Below are positions 9,234-18,061 of a DNA stretch of 64,000 nt, piece after piece. How positions within the stretch are numbered: position 1 is the first letter of the stretch; each line of letters opens with the position of its first letter. The notes beneath the pieces were generated by a model. The model did no database searches, was not told the DNA's origin, and was given only the letters and a program-made list of their open reading frames with translations. The stretch is from HyVt-443 sp964544655 (lineage in GTDB: Bacteria; Pseudomonadota; Gammaproteobacteria; Chromatiales; Chromatiaceae): NCBI GenBank assembly GCA_964544655.1, contig CAZJCM010000006.1, positions 23,780 to 87,779 of the forward strand, read 5' to 3'. The position numbers were made by a program, and so were the translations under genes.

Positions 9234-9472
9234 GGTGTGCTGCCTCCCCGGGTTAATTCTTTGGTCGAATGGCAGTTTAACTGGTAAACAGTGTGTAAAA
9301 AACCGTTTTTCCTGCAACTATTACCGTTACATTGCATAGCTGCTCGGCCATGGTAATTGTATTGTGTCCAGGAAGCTCCGGATATACCATTAGGCGATTC
9401 AATGCTTATCATCCAAAAATACAATAGATTAGATAATTCAATGGGTTGTCGAACATGTGCTGTTGTGGTTAC

Positions 9473-9501
9473 TTGACAGCACAGGGTCCTTTCCCATAAA
9501 A
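9473..9501 (+). promoter_or_regulatory. Probable sigma-70 promoter of oadGAB
   Basis: TTGACA at 9473-9478, a 17-base spacer and ATAAAA at 9496-9501 fit a promoter about 80 bases before oadG. The transcript leader then contains a short hairpin (GGCACC/GGTGCC, 9533-9547). The rest of the 9234-9579 gap between the divergent mafB and oadG is AT-rich and holds nothing else I can name. Confidence 0.45.
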
Positions 9502-9579
9502 ACCGCTGTTCATGAATAAATTAAGTTTAATCGGCACCCACGGTGCCACAAATCCGGCTGTTACGGGAGAACATTGCCC

Positions 9580-9837
9580 ATGCCAGTGAGCGAACTGTTA
9601 TATGAGGGGATGATCCTCATGTTCCTGGGAATGGGGATCGTCTTCTCTTTTCTGGCCATTCTAGTGCTGGCCATGAAGGCGATGTCCAGCCTGTCCCAGC
9701 GGCTGGATAATGCTGAACCGGATCTGGCGGCCACGCCCTCCATGCCACCAGCCCAGACAGTCTCTGACAAGTTGCAGAATGACGATCTGATTGCCGTGAT
9801 TACTGCGGCCGTACGGCATTACCGGACCAGGGCATAA
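9580..9837 (+). CDS. oadG: Oxaloacetate decarboxylase gamma subunit
   Basis: The small membrane subunit that holds the sodium-pumping oxaloacetate decarboxylase complex together. It has 85 residues, with one membrane helix at about residues 8-33 (starting near GMILMFLGMGIVF) followed by a hydrophilic cytoplasmic tail. The ATG at 9580 is chosen because GGGAGA precedes it at 9565-9570; a TTG two codons upstream is less likely. It leads the operon oadG-oadA-oadB, the usual order. The gap to oadA is 61 bases. Confidence 0.9.
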   Translation: MPVSELLYEGMILMFLGMGIVFSFLAILVLAMKAMSSLSQRLDNAEPDLAATPSMPPAQTVSDKLQNDDLIAVITAAVRHYRTRA

Positions 9838-9898
9838 CCCATACCAAGGCCTTCCGCGCTGTCGGCAGCACCTTCCCAACCAAAGCGAAACCAAGATA

Positions 9899-11686
9899 AT
9901 GAGTGATCAAAAACCATTAGGTATAACCGATGTCGTCCTGCGTGATGCCCATCAGTCTCTGTTCGCGACCCGGATGCGAATCGATGACATGCTGCCTATC
10001 GCCGCCAAGCTGGATAAGGTGGGGTACTGGTCGTTGGAGACCTGGGGTGGCGCCACCTTCGATTCCTGCATCCGGTTTCTTGGTGAGGATCCGTGGGAGC
10101 GCCTGCGCCGGCTGAAGGCGGCAATGCCAAACACCCCGATGCAGATGCTGTTCCGGGGGCAGAATATTCTCGGCTATCGCCATTATGCCGATGACGTGGT
10201 ACGGGCTTTCGTCGAGCGGGCTGCGGCCAATGGCATGGATGTGTTCCGCATCTTCGATGCCATGAATGATATCCGCAACCTGGAAACAGCGGTGAAGGCC
10301 ACGCTGGAGGTCGACAAACACGCCCAGGGCACACTTTCATATACGGTCAGTCCGGTACATAACCTGGACTACTGGCTGCAGATGGCCAAGCGTTTGGAGG
10401 ATATGGGTTGCCACTCCATCTGTATCAAGGACATGGCCGGTCTGCTCAAGCCCTATGTGGCATTCGAACTGGTCAGCCGGCTGAAAGAGACGGTCTCGAT
10501 ACCGATCGCCCTGCATGCCCATGCCACCACCGGCATGAGCACCGCCACCATCGTCAAGGTGGCAGAGGCCGGTATCGACATGCTGGATACCTCCATCTCT
10601 TCCATGAGTATGACCTACGGCCACTCGGCTACCGAGTCGGTGGTGGCCATCCTGCAGGATACCGGGCGCAACACCGGTCTGGATCTGTTGCTGATCGAGG
10701 AGATTGCCGCCTATTTTCGGGAGGTGCGGAAGAAATACGCCAAATTCGAAGGCTCTCTGAAGGGAGTCGACTCCCGCATTCTGGTCGCACAGGTACCAGG
10801 CGGTATGCTGACCAATATGGAGAACCAACTGCGCGAGCAGGGGGCGGAGGAGAAGCTGGACCAGGTGCTGGAAGAGATCCCCCGGGTCCGCGAAGATCTT
10901 GGCCTGATACCCCTGGTTACGCCAACCTCTCAGATCGTAGGCACCCAGGCGGTGTTGAATGTACTCACCGGCGAACGCTACAAGAGCCTGACCAAGGAGA
11001 CGGAAGGCATTCTGAAAGGGGAGTACGGCGCCACCCCGGCGCCGGTGAACGAAGAGCTGCAACAGCGGGTTCTGGGGGAGGGGAATGAACCCATTACCTG
11101 CCGCCCTGCGGATCTGTTGGAGCCTGAAGTGGAAAAACTCACCGCCGAGTTCCGCCAGTTGGCCAGGGAAAAGGGCATCGCGGTGGCAGACGCGGAAATA
11201 GACGATGTGCTGACCTATGCCCTGTTTCCTCAGGTCGGTCTCAAGTTCCTGCAGAACCGGAACAATCCGGATGCCTTCGAGCCTGTGCCTGGCAGTGAGC
11301 CCGATGCGGTGACTGAGACCGCATCCAGCACGCCTGCGACGCCGCCCGGCGGCGCCGAGGCCTACCGGGTGACGGTGAATGGCAAGAGCTACGAGGTGAC
11401 CGTGGATGTCGGTGGTGAAGTACAGAGCGTGGCGGCATCCGCCTCCGATACGGTAGCAGCGGCACCGGCCGGAGGAGCATCATTGCCTGCCCCCCTGGCT
11501 GGGACCATCTTCAAGATCATGATCAGTGAAGGGCAAAACATTGCTGCAGGGGATGTGGTGATGGTGATGGAGGCGATGAAGATGGAGACCGAAGTGCGCG
11601 CCCAGAGCGGCGGCGTGGTGGCCAGCATCCCGGTAAGAGAGGGGGACGCGGTACAGGTCGGGGATACTCTCTTGGTACTCAATTAA
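9899..11686 (+). CDS. oadA: Oxaloacetate decarboxylase alpha subunit (biotinylated)
   Basis: The carboxyltransferase and biotin-carrier subunit: it moves the carboxyl group of oxaloacetate to biotin, releasing pyruvate. It is 595 residues long. The N-terminal carboxyltransferase domain begins TDVVLRDAHQSLFATRM, with metal ligands expected at that Asp and in HAHATTG (near residue 215); CIKDMAG holds the lysine usually carbamylated. A proline/alanine-rich linker around residues 470-520 joins the C-terminal biotinyl domain with the canonical MEAMKMET, whose lysine carries biotin. It ends 4 bases before oadB. Pyruvate carboxylase subunit B shares these domains, but neighbouring oadG and oadB settle the call. 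Confidence 0.96.
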   Translation: MSDQKPLGITDVVLRDAHQSLFATRMRIDDMLPIAAKLDKVGYWSLETWGGATFDSCIRFLGEDPWERLRRLKAAMPNTPMQMLFRGQNILGYRHYADDVVRAFVERAAANGMDVFRIFDAMNDIRNLETAVKATLEVDKHAQGTLSYTVSPVHNLDYWLQMAKRLEDMGCHSICIKDMAGLLKPYVAFELVSRLKETVSIPIALHAHATTGMSTATIVKVAEAGIDMLDTSISSMSMTYGHSATESVVAILQDTGRNTGLDLLLIEEIAAYFREVRKKYAKFEGSLKGVDSRILVAQVPGGMLTNMENQLREQGAEEKLDQVLEEIPRVREDLGLIPLVTPTSQIVGTQAVLNVLTGERYKSLTKETEGILKGEYGATPAPVNEELQQRVLGEGNEPITCRPADLLEPEVEKLTAEFRQLAREKGIAVADAEIDDVLTYALFPQVGLKFLQNRNNPDAFEPVPGSEPDAVTETASSTPATPPGGAEAYRVTVNGKSYEVTVDVGGEVQSVAASASDTVAAAPAGGASLPAPLAGTIFKIMISEGQNIAAGDVVMVMEAMKMETEVRAQSGGVVASIPVREGDAVQVGDTLLVLN

Positions 11687-11690
11687 GATC

Positions 11691-12824
11691 ATGGGATCCG
11701 TCGACGCAATCTGGCAATCCATGGGGATCGCCAATATGGAATGGGGCCAGCTGTTGATGATGCTGGTTGGTGGACTGCTCATCTATCTGGCGATAGGCAG
11801 GAAGTTCGAGCCGTTGCTGTTGCTGCCAATCGGCTTTGGGGCGATCCTGAGCAATATTCCGGTGGCCGGGATTGCCGGTCCTGAAGGGCTGCTGGGATAT
11901 ATCTACCACGTTGGTATCGAGACCGGGGTGTTTCCGCTGCTGATCTTCATGGGGGTCGGCGCATTGACCGACTTTGGCGCCCTGATTGCAATGCCCATGA
12001 CCCTGTTTCTTGGGGCGGCCGCGCAGTTCGGCATCTTCGTCACCCTGTTGGGGGCCGTGGCACTGAATCTGGTCCCTGGCTTCGATTTCACCCTGGCAGA
12101 TGCCTCGGCCATCGCCATCATCGGTGGGGCGGACGGGCCCACGGCCATTTTCCTCGCCTCCCGCCTGTCACCGGATCTGCTCGGGGCCATCGCGGTTGCG
12201 GCCTATTCCTATATGGCCCTGGTGCCCATCATCCAGCCGCCGATCATGCGTGCCTTGACCACGGAGGAGGAGCGCAAGGTGGTGATGTCCCAGCTGCGCC
12301 CGGTGAGCCGGATCGAGCGCATTCTGTTTCCCTTCACCGTGTTGATCCTGTGCATCCTGTTTCTGCCATCGGCGGCGCCGCTGATCGGCATGCTGATGTT
12401 CGGTAATCTGTTGCGCGAGGCAGGTGTGGTGGAGCGCCTGAGCAAGGCTGCGCAAAACGAGATCATCAACATCGTTACCATCTTTCTCGGGCTTGCGGTC
12501 GGTTCCAAGCTCTCTGCCGAGAAGTTTCTGACCCTGGAGACCCTGGGCATTCTGGCGCTGGGGGCACTGGCCTTCTGCATCGGTACGGCGGCTGGCGTGA
12601 TCATGGGTAAGATGATGTACCGTCTGACCGGCGGCAAGGTCAACCCGCTGATTGGTGCCGCTGGCGTCTCTGCGGTGCCGATGGCAGCCCGCGTGGTCAA
12701 CAAGGTGGGGCTTGAGGCGAATCACCACAATTTCCTGTTGATGCATGCCATGGGGCCCAATGTGGCCGGCGTCATCGGTTCCGCCGTTGCCGCCGGTGTG
12801 CTGCTGGCGGTGGTTGGCGGATAG
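11691..12824 (+). CDS. oadB: Oxaloacetate decarboxylase beta subunit (sodium pump)
   Basis: The integral membrane subunit that decarboxylates carboxybiotin and exports sodium ions. It is 377 residues, compact for the family, with about nine hydrophobic segments. The conserved GGADGPTAIFLASRLSP carries the aspartate required for sodium coupling, and the C-terminal GAAGVSAVPMAARV is a further family signature, with the start region FEPLLLLPIGFGAILSN likewise typical. Together with OadG and OadA it couples oxaloacetate decarboxylation to a sodium gradient, or could run in reverse to carboxylate pyruvate. Confidence 0.96.
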   Translation: MGSVDAIWQSMGIANMEWGQLLMMLVGGLLIYLAIGRKFEPLLLLPIGFGAILSNIPVAGIAGPEGLLGYIYHVGIETGVFPLLIFMGVGALTDFGALIAMPMTLFLGAAAQFGIFVTLLGAVALNLVPGFDFTLADASAIAIIGGADGPTAIFLASRLSPDLLGAIAVAAYSYMALVPIIQPPIMRALTTEEERKVVMSQLRPVSRIERILFPFTVLILCILFLPSAAPLIGMLMFGNLLREAGVVERLSKAAQNEIINIVTIFLGLAVGSKLSAEKFLTLETLGILALGALAFCIGTAAGVIMGKMMYRLTGGKVNPLIGAAGVSAVPMAARVVNKVGLEANHHNFLLMHAMGPNVAGVIGSAVAAGVLLAVVGG

Positions 12825-12855
12825 AAGGAGAGCGTGCGCTCGGTTTCAGTCGGTT

Positions 12856-15474
12856 TCAGGGCAGGCGGGTGTAGGCATCACCGTTAGGGATGCGCCGCAC
12901 CCAGGGGTGATACCGTTTCACCGGTCCGGGCAGAGATGAGAGCGCAGCGACCGCTGCGGCGGTGCTCGGGTAGGTTCCATACAGCAGGATGTACCAGTCA
13001 CTGCCGTCGTGAGTGGTCTTGAAGTAGCGCAACTCACCCGCTATCTGGTACCGTCCGGCAAAATCGCGCAGAGAAGCGGCATCCCGGGAACCGGCAAGTT
13101 GGATCGTGTAGGTGCCGCTGGCCGTACTGGCCGTATTGGCTGTTGTCTGGGGGCGCTGTGTCGTCTGCCTGCGCAATCCGGCCACATGCACGCTGATCGT
13201 GTTCAACCCCTCCTGGAGCCGCTGTCTCGCCGCCGCGTCCTGCTCCAGACCTCTCTGCAATTGATCGCGAAGCTCGGACAGATCCTGTTCGATCTGCATG
13301 AAACGCTGTTCGAAGCGGCCACTGATCTCTGGTTCGGAGCCTGTTGCCGGCAGTTGCTGCACACGTTCTGTCAGCTGTTGCAGCGCCTGGTCGAACCTGG
13401 CCAGGGCAGCGTTCGTTTCTGCGTCGCCGCCGCGCTCGATCAGTCCATCGATACGGGCGCTGATCCCCGCCAGGGCCGCGTCCAGTGCCTGCCGGGTTTC
13501 ATCTGCGTCGGTCCTGGTCAGATATTGCGCCTCGTTGTGCAACTGTTGCTGGACCAGTTGCTGTTTTATCCCGGATGTATAACGAAACAGGGCGAACAGG
13601 CCCAGCAGAGAGACGATCAGCAGTGCCGTCAGCAGTAGCCCGAAACGGGAGAGACGGCGCTGGGCGGCCATGGTATTGCGGTGCTGTTTGCCACTGGTTG
13701 CCGCCAGTTCCTCGATACGCGCCTGCTGGGCCTGAGTGTTGAGGTACTGTTTTTCAACGGCCGATTCCACCTCTTGCAGCCGCTGTTCCGCCAGTTGCTG
13801 GGCCGCATGGGCCTCCTCGTTTTCCTGTCCTGTCTCCTCCAGGCGCATCGCATACAGGGTCAGTCTTTCTTCCAGTTCCTGTCCGCTCTGCTGCAGATCG
13901 GCGAAACGCTGGTCGTGCTGGGCCATGGTCTGACCCAGGGTCTCTTCCTGGGTGGCCAGTTCAGCCACTCTTTCATCCAGCAGGGGCAGCCGCTGCTCCA
14001 GGGCGCTGATCCGCTCAGACGCCTCATCATCTGCCTGAGCCAGTCGGTCGCTGTTCCCCTCCAGGGTCTGCAGGCGCTGCTCAAGCTCCGGTATCTGGCC
14101 GACCGCCTGCTCTAAGGCGTGCAGCTGCTCTTCGGTCTCCTGACGGAAGCTGGTGACCTGCTGCTCCCGCTCATGGACCTGATCGAGCGTCTGTTGCAGG
14201 GCATCGGTCCGCTCGGTCAGTTGCTGTTGCTGCTGCTGCACGCTTTCTGCCTGGTTGCGCATGGCCTGCACGCGCTCATCCAGCTGGCCGGTCTGTTCAG
14301 ACAGCTGTTCGGCCTCGCTTCTCAATGAGGAGATCAGATCGTCCAGCGCCTCGTTGTGCTGTTTCTGTTCGCCGATGAAGCGAGTCAGTTCCTCGATGCG
14401 CAGGGCCTGGTCGCTCTGCAGTTTTCGCTGCACCGCCAGCAGGTCATCGATGCCATTCAATTGCTCTTCCTGGGAGCTTCGCGCCTCGCTCAACTCACTT
14501 GCGACACTCCGGATTTCCCGATCAAGTGCCTCGAAGCGTTCGCGTTGCGTTTGCAGCGTGGTGTCGATCCGTTTCAGGTTGGCACCCAGGTCGCTGTCCC
14601 GTTGGTCCAACTGTTGGCAGATCTCCTGCAGGGCCTGGGACTCCTCCGCCAGTCGCTGGCTGCTGCTTTCGATCTGGTTGAGGCGCCGATCCAGCTCATC
14701 GACCTTTTGCCCGTTATCCTCCAGCTGCGCGACACGCTGTCCCAGGGTGGCCGTCTGCTGTTGCACTTCCTGTAACAGGGGGTGAATGCGTTCATTCTCT
14801 GACCGTTGCCGGTCGAGCTCTTTCGTGAGCGCCGCGGTTTTCTCCGTCAAGGCCGCGATCTGATCGGAAAATGCCTGCAGCCGCTGTTCATCGGCCTTGT
14901 CGCGGATGCCGTTTTCCGCCGTTTCCCGTAACAGCGCCTCCAGCCTTTCACGCAAAGGCAAGATCTGTTCCTGCAGCAGGCGGTCGTGACTCTGTGCCTG
15001 GCGTGCCTGAGCGGCCTTCAACTCATCCTGTTCATGCAACAGGTCCGCCAGGCTGTTCTCCAATGCCTGGATACGGGAGATCTGTTCAGTCTTCTGCAGC
15101 GCAAACTCGCTGCTCACCTCTTCCAGTTTGCGCACCTGCTGGGCTATGGTGCTGGTCTCATACAGGCTGTCGTCGGCGTGATCGGATGCCTGTTTGATTT
15201 GCCGTTGCAACTGCTCGATGGTGTCACTCAGCTCGTCGAATGCATCCTGTGTCCGGCCCTGGCCATCGTCCAGTTGCCTCAGTCTCTGCTCCAGTTCCGC
15301 AACCCGTTGGCTGAGCAGGCGGGAGTTTTCGGCCAGCAGTTTCAGTCGGTTGCCATGTTTTTTCTTTTTGAATGCCTGACCATCCACGCGATTGATCAAC
15401 CGCGTGATTCTGGCTTCCAGTTGCTGCGCCCTTTGGGCGAGTTCAGCCCTTGTCGGCTTGTTGTCTTTGCTCAT
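12856..15474 (-). CDS. Large coiled-coil membrane protein with C-terminal SPOR domain
   Basis: An 872-residue protein with an unusual layout. Residues about 10-600 are almost uninterrupted heptad-like, glutamine/glutamate/leucine-rich sequence predicted to be coiled coil. A single membrane helix follows near residues 613-638 (LLLTALLIVSLLGLFALF), then more helical sequence, and finally a SPOR domain at about 790-870, containing the TYTIQLAGS start and WYILLYGTY. SPOR domains bind denuded peptidoglycan at division sites, so the SPOR end should be periplasmic and the long coil cytoplasmic. No exact family name is known to me. It is convergent with oadB, 31 bases away. Confidence 0.8.
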   Translation of the reverse strand: MSKDNKPTRAELAQRAQQLEARITRLINRVDGQAFKKKKHGNRLKLLAENSRLLSQRVAELEQRLRQLDDGQGRTQDAFDELSDTIEQLQRQIKQASDHADDSLYETSTIAQQVRKLEEVSSEFALQKTEQISRIQALENSLADLLHEQDELKAAQARQAQSHDRLLQEQILPLRERLEALLRETAENGIRDKADEQRLQAFSDQIAALTEKTAALTKELDRQRSENERIHPLLQEVQQQTATLGQRVAQLEDNGQKVDELDRRLNQIESSSQRLAEESQALQEICQQLDQRDSDLGANLKRIDTTLQTQRERFEALDREIRSVASELSEARSSQEEQLNGIDDLLAVQRKLQSDQALRIEELTRFIGEQKQHNEALDDLISSLRSEAEQLSEQTGQLDERVQAMRNQAESVQQQQQQLTERTDALQQTLDQVHEREQQVTSFRQETEEQLHALEQAVGQIPELEQRLQTLEGNSDRLAQADDEASERISALEQRLPLLDERVAELATQEETLGQTMAQHDQRFADLQQSGQELEERLTLYAMRLEETGQENEEAHAAQQLAEQRLQEVESAVEKQYLNTQAQQARIEELAATSGKQHRNTMAAQRRLSRFGLLLTALLIVSLLGLFALFRYTSGIKQQLVQQQLHNEAQYLTRTDADETRQALDAALAGISARIDGLIERGGDAETNAALARFDQALQQLTERVQQLPATGSEPEISGRFEQRFMQIEQDLSELRDQLQRGLEQDAAARQRLQEGLNTISVHVAGLRRQTTQRPQTTANTASTASGTYTIQLAGSRDAASLRDFAGRYQIAGELRYFKTTHDGSDWYILLYGTYPSTAAAVAALSSLPGPVKRYHPWVRRIPNGDAYTRLP

Positions 15475-15601
15475 GGCGTCCGTCGCAAGATCGATTCGGC
15501 TTGAGGATAAGGAATTCGTCGATCATTTACCAGGTTATCGGCAAATAAGGGCGCCCTTTTATGGTTTAGGCCATCGGACGGTTAAAGAGCCGGACAACCA
15601 G

Positions 15602-16378
15602 TCAGGCCTGCAGGTGGCCGTCTGCATCGATGCGGGTCTTTTCTGCATCGAAAGCGTGGCCCGTGTGCCCCTTGCTGTCGGGGCCCATCAGCCAGAGATA
15701 GAGTGGCAACAGATCCTGTGGGGGTTTGACGTCAGCGGGGTCCTCTCCGGGATAGGCGTGGGCGCGCAGATTGGTGCGGGTGGGGCCGGGGGCAACACTG
15801 TTTACCCGGACGTTACTGCTGTCCCGGGTCTCTTCGGCCAGCACCTGCATGAAGCCCTCGATCCCGAATTTTGATACGGCATAGGCGCCCCAGTAGGCCT
15901 TGGCCTTACGCCCCACCTGGTCGGAGGTGAACAGCAGTGAGGCATCCCCGGCCTTGCGCAGCAGGGGCAGGCAGGCCTGGGTGAGCATGAAGGGGGCATT
16001 CAGGTTCACCTGCATCACCTGGTACCAGGTCTCGATGTCGTAGTCATCGATACGGCTCATCAGGCGCAGTTGGGCGGCATTGTGGAGCAGCCCCTCCAGG
16101 GAGCCGAACTCTTTGCCCAGGGTCTCGGCGAGATCGTAGTAATCCTTGTCCTTCGCTCCCTCCAGATTCATCGGATAGATTGCCGGTTGGGCGCCCCCTG
16201 CCGCCTCGATGGCGTCGTATACCGCCTCCAGTTTGGCCAGGGTGCGCCCCAGCAGGACAACGGTGGCGCCATGGCTGGCGAAGGCGATGGATGCTGCCCG
16301 GCCAATGCCGTCGCCGGCACCGGTGACCAGGATGGTGCGGCCGGAGAGAAGGTCCTTTGGGGGATGGTAATCGTTCAT
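15602..16378 (-). CDS. yciK: Short-chain dehydrogenase/reductase, YciK family
   Basis: A 258-residue classical SDR oxidoreductase. It has the nucleotide-binding motif TGAGDGIG near residue 20, the NAA-type motif HNAAQLR around residue 95, and the catalytic YAVSK. The serine position is FTSDQVGRK, where E. coli YciK has three serines in a row, so one of the candidate catalytic serines is Asp here. The family's substrate is unknown. In related gammaproteobacteria yciK follows gph and ubiG, and it lies in that neighbourhood here, separated by the degenerate squalene/phytoene-synthase-like gene. Confidence 0.88.
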   Translation of the reverse strand: MNDYHPPKDLLSGRTILVTGAGDGIGRAASIAFASHGATVVLLGRTLAKLEAVYDAIEAAGGAQPAIYPMNLEGAKDKDYYDLAETLGKEFGSLEGLLHNAAQLRLMSRIDDYDIETWYQVMQVNLNAPFMLTQACLPLLRKAGDASLLFTSDQVGRKAKAYWGAYAVSKFGIEGFMQVLAEETRDSSNVRVNSVAPGPTRTNLRAHAYPGEDPADVKPPQDLLPLYLWLMGPDSKGHTGHAFDAEKTRIDADGHLQA

Positions 16379-16482
16379 GGAGATCCTGACTGTTGATGGG
16401 ATTGAGCCGGATTATACATCGCATCTCATCTGCTCATGAAACCGGCCCCAAATTGTGGATCGCAGCCAGTTTCAGAGGCTCC

Positions 16483-17382
16483 CTAGATCCCAAACATTTT
16501 GCGCCACGACCTGCCTGGTCCAGACCCGATTGGTGATTTTCCGGCGCGCGCCTGTCGGTGACTGCTCCGGGCGAGCCAGAGTTTGTGCAGCGGGGTCAGG
16601 CTGGTGCGTCGCTCGATGACCTGGAACCCTTCACGCTCCAGCTCGCGCAGCAAGGCCGCCGCTATTGCTGCCAGGCTGAGGGCAACGCCCAAGGCCGGGG
16701 TACTGCCCGCCGGCAGCTGGTTGAGGGCGGCAGCGTAATCCCGGCGTGCCGATATGGCCAGCTGTTGGAGCAGGGAGGCGAGGGCGGGGTGCTGGGCCTG
16801 ATCGATCGGCAGCGCCAGCGTCAATCCCTGTTGCCGTAACAGATCGGCAGGCAGCAGGCAGTGTCCCCGGCGCAAATCACGGCCAAGATTACGCAGTGAT
16901 TCCACCTGGCAGACGAACTGCCCCAGCGCCTCTGCAGATGCGATCTGCGCCTCATCGCCGCCGGCAACCCGGGTCAGAACCCGGAGATGCAGCCCTGCCA
17001 GATCTCTGCAATGGGCCTGTACGGCCGCTTGATCCGGCAGTGGCTGCTCCCCAATCTCCCTGGCAAGGGCCTTGAACAGGGGGAGAAATATGCTGTCATC
17101 CAGGCCGTGGCGTTGCAGCAGCAGCCCCATATCCCGGGCCAGGGGGTGCCCTGCGGCGCCTCCCGTTGCACGCTCCAGCTCTTGTTGCCACCAGGCCAGC
17201 TTTTCCCTGGCAACCAGCGGTTCAGAGCATTCGGACGGGATCTCCCGGAGGGTCTGGATCAGGCTGTTGGCGAGGACCTGATCGAATTGCTGCGGCCGGG
17301 CTGCGAAGCGCAGGGCATAATAGATGCCAGAACCAAGCGGGGCCTGCCGGTTTGGCAGTGCGCGATACTCAGACACTGCCAC
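16483..17382 (-). CDS. Squalene/phytoene-synthase-like protein, catalytic aspartates missing
   Basis: A 299-residue protein with the all-helical squalene/phytoene synthase fold, closer to NDUFAF6-like members than to true synthases. The WWQQEL segment (near residue 65) lies where the family has its first region, but no DxxxD prenyl-diphosphate motif is there. The second region reads NLGRDLRRGHCLLPADLL, keeping the LP-L hallmark and one aspartate but losing the second. Head-to-head prenyl coupling is therefore unlikely. NDUFAF6 in mitochondria assists complex I assembly; whether bacterial members do so is not established. The start overlaps the gph stop by 14 bases, so it is translated with gph and ubiG. 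Confidence 0.75.
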   Translation of the reverse strand: MAVSEYRALPNRQAPLGSGIYYALRFAARPQQFDQVLANSLIQTLREIPSECSEPLVAREKLAWWQQELERATGGAAGHPLARDMGLLLQRHGLDDSIFLPLFKALAREIGEQPLPDQAAVQAHCRDLAGLHLRVLTRVAGGDEAQIASAEALGQFVCQVESLRNLGRDLRRGHCLLPADLLRQQGLTLALPIDQAQHPALASLLQQLAISARRDYAAALNQLPAGSTPALGVALSLAAIAAALLRELEREGFQVIERRTSLTPLHKLWLARSSHRQARAGKSPIGSGPGRSWRKMFGI

Positions 17383-18061
17383 TTGCTGGCACCGGCTCCA
17401 GCCATTGCAGGATCTCCAGCGGATGATCTACAGCGCCATCGGCATCCCAGCTGTCAGGGTCGTCCTGTGCCTCGATGTAGCCGAAACGGGCGCTGAGGGT
17501 GGTGGTGCCAGCCCGGTTTCCGGCTTCGATATCCCGTTGGGCATCACCGATATAGAGCGTCTGGGCGGGGGCGACACCGGCCTGCTTACAGGCATGAAGG
17601 ACGGGCTGTGGGTGGGGCTTGCGCTGGCTGGTCGTATCCCCGCTGACGATACTGACGGCCCGCTGGGTGAGGCAGAGCTGATCCATCAGCGGATTGGTCA
17701 GCCAGGAGGGCTTGTTGGTGACGACTCCCCAAAGGATGTCACGCCGTTCCAGCTGCCGGAGCAGCTCATCCATCCCGGGAAACAGCCTGGAGTGGCGGGT
17801 CAGGTTGTTTTGATAGATATCCAGAAACTGCCGGCGCAGGGGTTCGAACTGAGGATCCTCCTCGGTCAGGCCAAAGCCGAGCCGGATCAGGGCCGCGCCA
17901 CCATGGGACACCTGGGGCCGGATCTGCTCGAACGGCAGCGGCGCCCGTCCCTGCCCCCGGAGGGTCTCATTCAATGCATGGGCCAGATCCGGTGCGGTAT
18001 CGGCCAGTGTTCCATCCAGATCGAACAGTACCAGGCCGATGTGTTCCTGCGCTCTATCCAT
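17369..18061 (-). CDS. gph: Phosphoglycolate phosphatase
   Basis: Hydrolyses 2-phosphoglycolate, a by-product of DNA repair and of RubisCO oxygenation, to glycolate. The 230-residue HAD-IA protein has the full motif set: LFDLDGTLADTAPD, VTNKPS, RKPHPQP and YIGDAQRDIEAG. It follows ubiG with an 8-base overlap and is followed by the SQS-like gene with a 14-base overlap. This ubiG-gph-yciK linkage is widespread in gammaproteobacteria and supports the Gph name over other HAD phosphatases. Confidence 0.92.
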   Translation of the reverse strand: MDRAQEHIGLVLFDLDGTLADTAPDLAHALNETLRGQGRAPLPFEQIRPQVSHGGAALIRLGFGLTEEDPQFEPLRRQFLDIYQNNLTRHSRLFPGMDELLRQLERRDILWGVVTNKPSWLTNPLMDQLCLTQRAVSIVSGDTTSQRKPHPQPVLHACKQAGVAPAQTLYIGDAQRDIEAGNRAGTTTLSARFGYIEAQDDPDSWDADGAVDHPLEILQWLEPVPASGSV

